Source: an uncultured Pelagibacteraceae bacterium
Lineage (GTDB): Bacteria; Pseudomonadota; Alphaproteobacteria; Pelagibacterales; Pelagibacteraceae
Reading direction: 5' to 3'
Assembly (NCBI GenBank): GCA_902570695.1
Contig: CACFZE010000004.1
Span: 1 to 64,000, forward strand
DNA: 64,000 bases
Part shown: positions 27,500-35,763 of the stretch, one piece after another
Numbering within the stretch: the stretch's first letter is position 1
Layout: each line of letters opens with the position of its first letter
Program-made: the position numbers and the translations under genes
The notes under the pieces: model-generated
What the model was told of the DNA's origin: nothing
Databases searched by the model: none
What the model saw: only the letters and a program-made list of their open reading frames with translations

Positions 27500-28501
27500 A
27501 TGAACATCTTTATTACAGGAATTGCTGGATTTCTTGGTTCAAATTTAGCAGATTATTATATTAAAAAAGGCTTTAAAGTAGCTGGTTGTGATAATTTGGT
27601 TGGAGGAGATTTAGATAACGTTAGTAAAGAAGTTACTTTTCATAAAGCTGAGTGTGAAGATCTTGCAATTATGAAAGAAATAATCAAAGGCTCTGATATC
27701 GTAATTCATGCTGCAGCATATGCTCATGAAAATTTATCAGTTTTTTCTCCAAGCTTGATTGCAAGGAACATAATTAATGGATCAACATCTGTTTTTAGTG
27801 CATCAATATCAAATAAAGTAAAAAGAATAGTATTTTGCTCTTCAATGGCAAGATATGGAAATATTGAACAACCATTCGATGAAGATGATATTCCAAATCC
27901 AATTGACCCGTATGGAATATCAAAATTAGCTGCAGAAAAAATATTAATTAATTTATGTGACACTTACAATGTTGAATATAATATTGCAGTTCCTCATAAT
28001 ATTATAGGTGTAAAACAAAAATACGATGATCCATTTAGAAATGTTGCTTCAATAATGATAAACCTGATGTTACAAGACAGACAACCAATAATCTATGGTG
28101 ATGGAGAACAGAAACGAAGCTTCTCAGATGTTGATGATTGCATTTATTGTATTGATAAATTGGCCACAGATCCAAATATTAAAAGTGAGGTTGTAAACAT
28201 TGGACCCGATGATAATTTTATTACAATTAATGAATTATTCAGCAAGTTATCAAATCAACTACAATTCAATAAGGGAGCGATTAATTATAAAGATAGAATA
28301 AATGAAGTAAAACTTGCGAATTGTTCAGATAAAAAAGCAAAAAAGATAATGAATTTTAGAAAATCAATTTCCCTAGATGAGTCTCTAACTAAAATGATAA
28401 ATTTTATTAAAGAAAAAGGTCCAAAAGAATTTAAGTACAACTATGAACTAGAAATAATCAATGAAAAAACTCCTAAAACTTGGCTTGAAAAGAAATTTTA
28501 A
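27500..28501 (+). CDS. NAD-dependent sugar epimerase/dehydratase, copy 2 of a duplicated 5' region
   Basis: 333 residues, the same enzyme class as the gene at 13062: NAD glycines in FITGIAGFLGS, serine in SSMARYG, Y138/K142 in YGISK. Bases 27512-28206 are identical to copy 1. The first four codons and the final roughly 100 codons differ (here INYKDRINEVKLANCSDKK), so the encoded proteins are chimeras with a common NAD/catalytic domain and distinct C-terminal substrate domains. The neighbouring nucleotide-sugar dehydrogenase overlaps its 3' end. Confidence 0.9.
   Translation: MNIFITGIAGFLGSNLADYYIKKGFKVAGCDNLVGGDLDNVSKEVTFHKAECEDLAIMKEIIKGSDIVIHAAAYAHENLSVFSPSLIARNIINGSTSVFSASISNKVKRIVFCSSMARYGNIEQPFDEDDIPNPIDPYGISKLAAEKILINLCDTYNVEYNIAVPHNIIGVKQKYDDPFRNVASIMINLMLQDRQPIIYGDGEQKRSFSDVDDCIYCIDKLATDPNIKSEVVNIGPDDNFITINELFSKLSNQLQFNKGAINYKDRINEVKLANCSDKKAKKIMNFRKSISLDESLTKMINFIKEKGPKEFKYNYELEIINEKTPKTWLEKKF
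27512..28206 (+). repeat. 695-bp perfect direct repeat, right copy
   Basis: Partner of 13074-13768, same orientation, no mismatch found on reading. The two copies bracket 13.7 kb holding the flippase, propeller dehydrogenase, polymerases, carbamoyltransferase, GT-C proteins, glycosyltransferases and methyltransferases. Confidence 0.95.
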
Positions 28502-29750
28502 TCAAATTATAGGTATAATAGGAGTTGGATATGTTGGATTACCGCTCGCAGTAAATTTTTCAAAATTTTTTAAAACTTTTGCATATGATAATGATAAAAA
28601 AAGAATTAAAGAGTTAAAAAAGCATAATGATAGGAATTTAGATTTTAATAAGAAACAACTTTCCAATAGAAAACTAAATTTTACAGATAATTATAAATTA
28701 TTAAAAAATTGTAATGTGTATATTATAACATTACCAACGCCTCTTAACAAAAAAAATTTACCTGATTTAAGTTTGGTCCTAGGTGCTGTAAGAAAACTAT
28801 CAAAAATAATAAAAAAAAATGACTTTATAATATTTGAGTCTACTTTTTATCCTGGTACAGTAGAGGAAATTTTAATACCAATATTAGAAAAAAACTCTAA
28901 ATTAAAATGTAAGATTGATTTTGATATAGGATATAGCCCCGAGAGAATAAATCCGGGAGATAAAAAACATAAACTTGAAAATATTAAAAAAATAGTTTCA
29001 AGTAGTAGTACAAATGGCAGAAAGAAAATCAAATATTTATATCAAAAAATAATAAAAGCAGGACTTCATGAAGTAAATTCAATAAAGGCTGCAGAACTGA
29101 GTAAACTATTGGAAAACTCACAAAGATTTGTAAATATTGCGCTCATAAATCAAATTTCAACATTATGTAATAAAATTAATGTTAACACAAAAGAAGTAAT
29201 TAATGCTGCTGCATCAAAATGGAATTTTATGAAATTTTATCCAGGTATGGTTGGAGGTCACTGTGTTGCCGTAGATCCTCTATATCTATCTTTTATTCAA
29301 AAAAAAATGGGCATATCTTCTTTGTTGATTGACGCATCTAATAAAATAAATAATAAAAAAATTTTTGAAATAACTGATAAAATACTTAGGGATAATAAAA
29401 ATAGTTTCAAAATTTTAATTTTAGGTGCAACATTTAAGGAAAACTGTCCGGATTTTAGAAATTCTGGCTCGTTGAGTATAATTAAGTTATTAAATAAAAA
29501 AAAAATTGTTCCATATTTGCATGATCCATATATGTCAGATTTAAACAAAAAATTATTTTCTACTTATAAGTTTAAGGAAATAAATAAACTAAAACCATAT
29601 CGATATGATTGTATATTAATAAGTGTAGGGCATAAAATATACAAAAAAATTGGAATAAAAAAAATCAGGAGACTTTCTTCAAATAAAGATTGTAAAATTT
29701 ATGATTTGAAAAGTATTTTTTCTAAAGAGATGGTTCATTATCAATTATAA
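28461..29750 (+). CDS. Nucleotide-sugar dehydrogenase (UDP-HexNAc 6-dehydrogenase type, WecC/TviB-like)
   Basis: Oxidises a UDP-sugar (probably an N-acetylhexosamine) to its uronic acid with NAD. 429 residues, normal length. GIIGVGYVGLPLA is the NAD site, TLPTPLNKKNLPDLS and FESTFYPGTVEE are conserved loops, and GYSPERINPGDK is the form seen in the WbpA/TviB/WecC branch. GGHCVAVDPLYL near residue 266 carries the catalytic cysteine. The C-terminal domain has GATFKENCPDFRNS. The ATG at 28461 overlaps the upstream gene by 41 bp; a TTG at 28485 would leave 17 bp and start just before the Rossmann strand, so the start is uncertain. Confidence 0.9.
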   Translation: MKKLLKLGLKRNFNQIIGIIGVGYVGLPLAVNFSKFFKTFAYDNDKKRIKELKKHNDRNLDFNKKQLSNRKLNFTDNYKLLKNCNVYIITLPTPLNKKNLPDLSLVLGAVRKLSKIIKKNDFIIFESTFYPGTVEEILIPILEKNSKLKCKIDFDIGYSPERINPGDKKHKLENIKKIVSSSSTNGRKKIKYLYQKIIKAGLHEVNSIKAAELSKLLENSQRFVNIALINQISTLCNKINVNTKEVINAAASKWNFMKFYPGMVGGHCVAVDPLYLSFIQKKMGISSLLIDASNKINNKKIFEITDKILRDNKNSFKILILGATFKENCPDFRNSGSLSIIKLLNKKKIVPYLHDPYMSDLNKKLFSTYKFKEINKLKPYRYDCILISVGHKIYKKIGIKKIRRLSSNKDCKIYDLKSIFSKEMVHYQL

Positions 29751-29778
29751 TGATTTAATCTTTTCCTAAGCCTGAACA

Positions 29779-31575
29779 ATGAGTTTATATATATTTTCAC
29801 CATTTGTTTCTTTAGTAACTTCTGTAATACTTTTTTTTGGGTGCTTTGAGATTGGAAAAATACTTTTTACAAAATTTAAAATTCATCAATCTATTGAAAG
29901 TGTATCTATACCAGAATTTCAATATACAACTATTGGTATTGTTATAATTTCTATTCTGATTTTCCCACTAGTTGCATTCACTGGGTATGCAGAAATAGTC
30001 TTAAGGTCTATAGCTTTTATTTTATTATTTTTAGGAATTAGGTTCTTATTCACTAGTAAATATATTTTTTTAAAAATAAATTTTAAAAATAGAGACTTAT
30101 ATTTTTACATTTATATTTTAGTATTAACTTTATATTTTTTTATTGCCTTGTCCCCTTTAACAGCTGCTGATGTTCTTGATTATCATACAGGTATGGCAAT
30201 AAATATACTTAGATTAAATCAATACCTTTTATTGCCTGAATGGTTTACCGGATTGCAGTCTGGGCATGGAGAGCCTTTAATCGCACTAGGTCTTTCAGTC
30301 AAGGCAGAACAATTTGGATCATTAGTCCAATTTTCATCTTTGCTATCTATCTCTGGTATAATAATTAAATTTTCAAGAGATAAATTAATCTATGCTTCTA
30401 AATATTTTATTATATTGACAATTTTAAGTTGCCCAATATTAATTTTTTTACTTAGTGGAAATAAGCCTCAAATATTTTATTCTAGTCTTTTGTTTTTGTC
30501 GTTTTCTCTCAACTTCACAAAAAATGAAAATATTAAGACTAATATTATTAGTTATCTAATAATTAATATTTTAATTTGTATATGCGTTATGGGAAAATTT
30601 TCGTTTAATTTAACAGGTGCATTAATTTGGATATATTCAACAATAAATTTTGTAAAAAAAACCAACGTAAAAATACTCCTCATACCAGTTTTAGTTTTTT
30701 TTATGCTTTTTTTACCATTTATTTATTGGAAATTTATTAATTTAGGAGGAAGTATTTATGGATATTTTTTTAGCCCTTTCCCTTTGCATTTACCAGGCTA
30801 CGAAACATTTTTATCACACAATAAAGGCTCTCAAGAAATACCTTTTCCAAACTTTTTATTTTATACCTCATTGTCAAGAATTACTGAATTCTTGGCTATG
30901 AATCCAATCTTTTTTGTTATTTTACTTTTTTACTTTAAAGAAAAGAAAGAAATTCAAATTATTTTAATATTATCTTCAATTTTTATAATCATTTCAAACA
31001 CTTATGCATCACCAAGTGCAAGGTACTATCTAGATATAATTTTATGGCTCACATTTGCAATTATTTTGTTAAATAATGTAAAGTTAATAAAATATTTAAA
31101 AATTTTATTTTTTCCACAGATCTTAATTGTTTTAATTATACTTTTATATTCAAACTATAATTTTTTACCTGGATCATTTACAGTTGCAAATTATCAAAAA
31201 GTAAAAAATAGATATGCATATCTTTATTCAGGTTTTGAGTGGCTTAATGAAAATATACCAGATGAGTCAAAAATATTAATTATAAATAGACCAATATCTC
31301 TCTATAAAAGCTTTGCTGTTTCTGGGGGATTTAACTATTTTACAAATAAAGATGAGTCAATTTACTATAAAAAATTAATTAAAGATTACAAATTAGATTA
31401 TATAGCTTATTTAGGAAATGATGAAAATTTAATGCATTTAAAGAATTGTACAAATGGTATTTATAAAAAGAAGAAAAATATTGGATACCACGCAACAAGA
31501 AACCCTTTTAATAGAGGTGGCAATTACAATGGTTACATATACTATATTGATAATAATAAATTGCCGAATTGTTAA
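29779..31575 (+). CDS. Large polytopic membrane protein, GT-C-like
   Basis: 598 residues with about twelve membrane segments. An early extracytoplasmic loop has SPLTAADVLDYHTGMAIN, then WFTGLQSGHGEPLIALGL, in the same place as the D-x-x-L-Y-H loop of the proteins at 22511 and 31579, to which it is more distantly related. The C-terminal domain is soluble, with FEWLNENIPDESKILIINR followed by Cys-containing segments. Probably a membrane glycosyltransferase using a polyprenyl-phosphate sugar (inference). The start lies 28 bp after the dehydrogenase, and the stop is three bases from the convergent paralogue's stop. Confidence 0.65.
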   Translation: MSLYIFSPFVSLVTSVILFFGCFEIGKILFTKFKIHQSIESVSIPEFQYTTIGIVIISILIFPLVAFTGYAEIVLRSIAFILLFLGIRFLFTSKYIFLKINFKNRDLYFYIYILVLTLYFFIALSPLTAADVLDYHTGMAINILRLNQYLLLPEWFTGLQSGHGEPLIALGLSVKAEQFGSLVQFSSLLSISGIIIKFSRDKLIYASKYFIILTILSCPILIFLLSGNKPQIFYSSLLFLSFSLNFTKNENIKTNIISYLIINILICICVMGKFSFNLTGALIWIYSTINFVKKTNVKILLIPVLVFFMLFLPFIYWKFINLGGSIYGYFFSPFPLHLPGYETFLSHNKGSQEIPFPNFLFYTSLSRITEFLAMNPIFFVILLFYFKEKKEIQIILILSSIFIIISNTYASPSARYYLDIILWLTFAIILLNNVKLIKYLKILFFPQILIVLIILLYSNYNFLPGSFTVANYQKVKNRYAYLYSGFEWLNENIPDESKILIINRPISLYKSFAVSGGFNYFTNKDESIYYKKLIKDYKLDYIAYLGNDENLMHLKNCTNGIYKKKKNIGYHATRNPFNRGGNYNGYIYYIDNNKLPNC

Positions 31576-31578
31576 TAT

Positions 31579-33252
31579 TTAATCTTTGAAATACAATATG
31601 TAATTCCCTATATATTCTTTATTTAAATTTTTCACGTTATAATTTGAACATGGTGATTTGCTGTACATGCAAAGTTTACCGTTACTATAATAATATAAAA
31701 TTGTATTTGATTTTTTTTTTTGGCTAAATTTATTTTCTATACCTGAATTATCCTCAGAATATATATCAGGCCATACATTAAATTTAAGAATATTCATATT
31801 TTCATGAATTCTTAGAAAATTTTTTGAAATAAACCCAAATACAAATATAATTAAAATTACATTAAAATTTTTTTTAATTTGATCTCTTTTAGGTAATATT
31901 CCAAAATTATTCATAAAAAAAATACTCAAAGAAATTATGAATACAATTAGAAAGGATGATCCATACCTATAAAGTGGAAATTTTAAAAACCAAATGATAG
32001 ATAAGGCAAAGCTAAAAAACAAAATATAACCAAAACCTTTTGAAATCTTATATTTATTTTTTTTTTTAAAAAAATAATATAACGTAAATAAAATTATAAA
32101 AATTAATAATGGTAATAATTTTTCTAAAATTTTAAGCAAATGATTGCTACTCCATGTTTTTAACCACTTAAATTCTTTGTTGTATTCTATATAATTTAAT
32201 TTTACATCTTTTTGGTTTACCCAGTCTTTCGCCCAAGCTTCACCGGCCGATGATTCAGCTAAAGTTTGTTTTACATCGTGATATTTTAAATTTGAGAGAC
32301 AACTCTCTTTGATTGGATAAATTAAACAACCGCTTATTATTATTGATTTTATAAACCATGATATAATTATTGCAAAAGATAAATAGAATGAGATATTTTT
32401 AAATATTTTGATTTTATTTTTTTTTAAAAAGAAAATTATAATTGGAATTAGTAAAGCTAAAGACATAAATGCTTTTGTTGTAAAAAGGAATATTGATATG
32501 AATAATATCTTAAAAAAATCACTATCTTTCTCTTTTATGTTGGAGAGATATTGTAGAAAAAAAATTATTAATAAAAAAAAATATATATTTGATGCAGCAT
32601 CATTACCATAATTACCGAAGGATCCGTAACTTATAATGCAAGATATTGCTATAAATAAGCAAAATATTGAAAAGAAACTTTTTTCTTGATTGGTCTCAAA
32701 AATTTTCTTTATTATATATAATATTGAGAACGAGAAAATTGATGCAATAGGAATTGATAAAGAAGCAATGTTGAAGAAATAATTGTTTTGTAAAGCTGAA
32801 AGATATTGAATTATCGAAGTGTGACCGAATCTAAAATGAATATTCGTAAGTCCAAAAATAATTTTATTTTCATTAATTATACTAATGAAAGGTAAATGAT
32901 AAAGTCCACCATCAGGTCTATAAATATGAGAATATGATAATAATAATGTCGAAATTAAAGATGAAATTATTATTAATTTGAACAATTTAATAAGTATTAA
33001 CTTATTCTCAAAGATATGAACTATTAAGAAAATTAGACCCAATATTAATATTATACTTCCAACTAATTTGTTTATTGGAAAAAAAAAATTTATTAATAAG
33101 GATATAAAACTTAATATAATTATACCAAAAATTGGTATTTCATAAATATTATACTTAGATAGTTTTTCTTTAAAAATATATAAATATAAATAAAGGCCGT
33201 AAGAAAATATTAAACAATTTGTTACAATAGTGATAAAAAAAATATTAATCAT
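31579..33252 (-). CDS. Large GT-C-like membrane protein, paralogue of the gene at 22511
   Basis: 557 residues from the ATG at 33252 (MINIFFITIV). The frame stays open to 33360, but that extension would run 86 bp into the divergent glycosyltransferase, so I chose the shorter start. It has about twelve membrane segments. PDGGLYHLPFISII, IIFGLTNIHFRFGHTS, SGCLIYPIKESC, FPLYRYGSS, LCMYSKSPCSNY and a terminal GNYILYFKD align in order with the gene at 22511. Paired cysteines in the tail suggest a periplasmic disulfide. Pairing with the divergent DPM1-type gene at 33275 suggests a lipid-sugar donor/transferase pair. Activity is not established. Confidence 0.7.
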   Translation of the reverse strand: MINIFFITIVTNCLIFSYGLYLYLYIFKEKLSKYNIYEIPIFGIIILSFISLLINFFFPINKLVGSIILILGLIFLIVHIFENKLILIKLFKLIIISSLISTLLLSYSHIYRPDGGLYHLPFISIINENKIIFGLTNIHFRFGHTSIIQYLSALQNNYFFNIASLSIPIASIFSFSILYIIKKIFETNQEKSFFSIFCLFIAISCIISYGSFGNYGNDAASNIYFFLLIIFFLQYLSNIKEKDSDFFKILFISIFLFTTKAFMSLALLIPIIIFFLKKNKIKIFKNISFYLSFAIIISWFIKSIIISGCLIYPIKESCLSNLKYHDVKQTLAESSAGEAWAKDWVNQKDVKLNYIEYNKEFKWLKTWSSNHLLKILEKLLPLLIFIILFTLYYFFKKKNKYKISKGFGYILFFSFALSIIWFLKFPLYRYGSSFLIVFIISLSIFFMNNFGILPKRDQIKKNFNVILIIFVFGFISKNFLRIHENMNILKFNVWPDIYSEDNSGIENKFSQKKKSNTILYYYSNGKLCMYSKSPCSNYNVKNLNKEYIGNYILYFKD

Positions 33253-33274
33253 TATATATGTTTTAAAATAATAT

Positions 33275-33973
33275 ATGAAACTTTCTATAATTATCCCAGT
33301 ATTTAATGAAGTTAATACTATAGAAAAAATTATAAATAAAATACACTTACAATCTATCAAAAATTTTGAAATAATAATCGTAGATGATTGTTCTACTGAT
33401 GGGACACGTGAAATTTTAAAATCAAAAATCAGGCCTAAAGTTAAAAAAATAATTTATCATAAAAATAATAGGGGAAAGGGTTCTGCAATAATTACAGCAA
33501 AAAATTATATAAAAGGAGATATTGTCATAATTCAGGACGCTGATTTAGAGTATGATCCAAAGGATTACAAGAAACTTATATTCCCAATACTAAAAAAAAA
33601 AACTCGTGTTGTTTATGGAACAAGAGTAAAAAAAAATAAAAGATATAATAGTAAAAATTTTATTTCATTAAGTAGAATTTTTTTTAATCATGTTTTAACT
33701 ATCTTCTCCAATTTTTTAAATAATCAAAATCTAACTGATGCTCATACATGTTATAAAACGTTTGAATCTAAATTATTTAAAAGAATAAAACTAGAAGAAG
33801 AGGATTTTGCATTCTGTCCTGAGGTTACTTCAAAAATATCTAAGCTAAATGAAAAAATTTTAGAAGTCCCAATTAATTATAAAGGTCGGTCAAAAGCACA
33901 AGGAAAAAAAATTGGTTTAATAGATGGTTTCAGAGCAATTTATGTAATTATTAAATATAGACTTAAAACATAA
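33275..33973 (+). CDS. DPM1-type family 2 glycosyltransferase
   Basis: 232 residues. IIIPVFNEVNTIEKII, VDDCSTDGT, NRGKGSAIITAK, QDADLEYDPKDYKKLI and VVYGTR match polyprenyl-phosphate-hexose synthases and the paralogue at 25296. INYKGRSKAQGKKIG near the C-terminus is the usual R-x-x-x-G-K-K motif. It is divergent from the membrane protein at 31579 with 22 bp between the chosen starts, and the stop is one base from the convergent gmd-like gene. It probably loads a sugar on undecaprenyl phosphate. Confidence 0.88.
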   Translation: MKLSIIIPVFNEVNTIEKIINKIHLQSIKNFEIIIVDDCSTDGTREILKSKIRPKVKKIIYHKNNRGKGSAIITAKNYIKGDIVIIQDADLEYDPKDYKKLIFPILKKKTRVVYGTRVKKNKRYNSKNFISLSRIFFNHVLTIFSNFLNNQNLTDAHTCYKTFESKLFKRIKLEEEDFAFCPEVTSKISKLNEKILEVPINYKGRSKAQGKKIGLIDGFRAIYVIIKYRLKT

Positions 33974-33974
33974 A

Positions 33975-34994
33975 CTAAAAACCTAATTCTTTCCTTTCGT
34001 CTTCAATCATTAATTTAATAAGTTTTTTAAATTTCGTTTTCGGTCTTACCAAAGTTATTTTTTCTAAATTTTTTTTGTCTATTTGTGAATTTTTTATTTC
34101 ACTTGGTCGAAAGTATTTGCTGTTAATTTTTATAATTACCTTTTTATTTTTTCTAAAAATTAATTTTTCGGACATTCCTCTACCATACCAAACTACATCT
34201 AATTTTAGTATTTTAGCTGTTATGTCTATAAATTCTTTAATAGTATATGATTTTCCTGTAGCAATGATAAAATCTTTTGGTTTATTTTTTTGCATCATTT
34301 TCCATATGATTGCAGTGTAGTCTTTTGCGTATCCCCAATCTCTTCTTGTATATATATTACCTATCTGAATTATATTTTGTTTTTTTTTTATTATTTTTAA
34401 AAGTCCAACGATTATTTTTTTTATTATAAAATCTTTATTTCTTAATGGAGATTCGTGGTTAAATAAAATTCCTGATACTGAATAAATATTAAATGCCTCT
34501 CTATAGTATTTTGTAATATGATGACCAAAAAGTTTACTTATTGCATATGGGCTTTTAGGATTGAAAATAATATTACCTTTATAGGATTTACCTACAATAT
34601 TGCCAAACATCTCTGAAGATGATGCTTGATAAAACTTTATTTTTTTATTTTTTTTTTTTATATACTCTAATATTTTAATTACACTTCCAATATTTACATC
34701 AACAGTTTCTACAGGTTTATCAAAAGATTTACTTACGTAAGATTTCGCAGCAAAATTATAAACCTCGTTTATTTTATATTTCCTAAAAATTTTTTTGATA
34801 TTTCTTAGTTTACATATGTCTAAATTTTCAAAAATAATCTTATCTCTAATTCCCAATTTGATTAATCGCCATTTATCTTTTAGCTTGTTGCTCTTGGATA
34901 CACCAACAACTTTATAATTTTTTTTAATTAAAAAATCAGCCAAGTACGCTCCATCTTGACCTAAAACTCCTGTGATTAATGCAGTTTTTTTCAT
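33975..34994 (-). CDS. GDP-mannose 4,6-dehydratase family protein (second gmd-like gene)
   Basis: 339 residues. GVLGQDGAYLADFL gives the nucleotide glycines. The catalytic set is S/E in SSSEMFGN with Tyr and Lys in YAISK, and NHESPLR and YTRRDWGYAKDY are typical of Gmd. It is much diverged from the gmd at 12020: the RRSSS NADP loop reads VSKSNKLKDKWRLIKLGI, resembling the Gmd branch with W-R-I/L-x-x-L-G-I. It may make the 4-keto-6-deoxymannose precursor for a different deoxyhexose, or have another GDP-sugar substrate. Convergent with the GT2 at 33275 (1-bp gap) and divergent from the one at 35056. Confidence 0.85.
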   Translation of the reverse strand: MKKTALITGVLGQDGAYLADFLIKKNYKVVGVSKSNKLKDKWRLIKLGIRDKIIFENLDICKLRNIKKIFRKYKINEVYNFAAKSYVSKSFDKPVETVDVNIGSVIKILEYIKKKNKKIKFYQASSSEMFGNIVGKSYKGNIIFNPKSPYAISKLFGHHITKYYREAFNIYSVSGILFNHESPLRNKDFIIKKIIVGLLKIIKKKQNIIQIGNIYTRRDWGYAKDYTAIIWKMMQKNKPKDFIIATGKSYTIKEFIDITAKILKLDVVWYGRGMSEKLIFRKNKKVIIKINSKYFRPSEIKNSQIDKKNLEKITLVRPKTKFKKLIKLMIEDERKELGF

Positions 34995-35055
34995 ATAATA
35001 ATTATAGTATTTTATTTACTTATATTAATAAAAATAAATAAATACAAAAAAATTA

Positions 35056-35745
35056 ATGATCTCTGTCGTTATCCCAACTTTAAATGAAAAAAAAAATATT
35101 TCTTTAATTATAAAAAAATTAATAAAACTAAAATTTATATATGAAATAATTTTTGTTGATGATAATTCCTCAGATGGAACATTTAAGGAAATAGAAAAAT
35201 TTTCCAAAAAAAAAAAAATTAAAGGTTTTAAAAGAAAAAAAGATAGAGATTTGACTAAATCAGTAATTTATGGTGTTTTAAAAACAAAGTGCGAAAACAT
35301 ACTAGTAATGGATTGTGATTTGCAACATGATGTTTCTTATATTTTCAAAATGTGGAAGAAGTATAAAAAATCAAAATACGAGATAGTAATAGGATCAAGA
35401 TTTGGTAAAAACAGTTTTTTTGGTAATTTAGGATTTTTAAGAAGTATAATTTCAAAAACTGCAATTTTATTAATTAATATTGTATTTGGAAAGAAATCCT
35501 CAGATCCGTTATCTGGCTTTTTTCTCTGCAAAAAAAAAATAATTACAAATCATCGCAAAAATTTTTTTTGTAAAGGTTATAAGATTCTTTTTGATATACT
35601 ATATAACGGTAAAAAAAATCTATTAATATTTGATCAAGAAATTGTTTTTAGGAAAAGAATTCATGAAAATTCAAAATTTAATTTAAGGATTATTAGGCTT
35701 TTTTTTCATCAAATTCTTTATACTTTATCGCTTGTAAAAAAATAG
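35056..35745 (+). CDS. DPM1-type family 2 glycosyltransferase, last gene of the island
   Basis: 229 residues. VVIPTLNEKKNISLI, FVDDNSSDGTFKEI and VMDCDLQHDVSYIFKMW (DxD within CDLQHD) are those of dolichol-phosphate-mannose synthases; KSSDPLSGFFLCKKKI also fits. It lacks the membrane extension. An A13 run (35206-35218) lies within a Lys stretch. The stop is about 18 bp before the 5S rRNA, so this gene marks the right border of the hypervariable region, and the 5S promoter must lie in or just after its 3' end. Confidence 0.87.
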   Translation: MISVVIPTLNEKKNISLIIKKLIKLKFIYEIIFVDDNSSDGTFKEIEKFSKKKKIKGFKRKKDRDLTKSVIYGVLKTKCENILVMDCDLQHDVSYIFKMWKKYKKSKYEIVIGSRFGKNSFFGNLGFLRSIISKTAILLINIVFGKKSSDPLSGFFLCKKKIITNHRKNFFCKGYKILFDILYNGKKNLLIFDQEIVFRKRIHENSKFNLRIIRLFFHQILYTLSLVKK

Positions 35746-35748
35746 AAA

Positions 35749-35754
35749 TATACT
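35749..35754 (+). promoter_or_regulatory. Candidate -10 box for the 5S rRNA
   Basis: TATACT lies about 7 nt before the predicted transcript start (~35761) and ~10 nt before the mature 5S end. No good -35 is visible at the right spacing, so this rests on position and one box only. Confidence 0.3.
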
Positions 35755-35763
35755 ATAACCTCC

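Noticed and set aside
33253..33360. N-terminal extension of the membrane protein at 31579
   Set aside because: It would overlap the start of the divergent glycosyltransferase by 86 bp; the ATG at 33252 gives a normal membrane-protein N-terminus.
1..35763. Search for integrase, transposase, terminal inverted repeats, tRNA att site or CRISPR repeats around the island
   Set aside because: None seen; the only long repeat is the epimerase duplication, and no tRNA lies at the island's right border.
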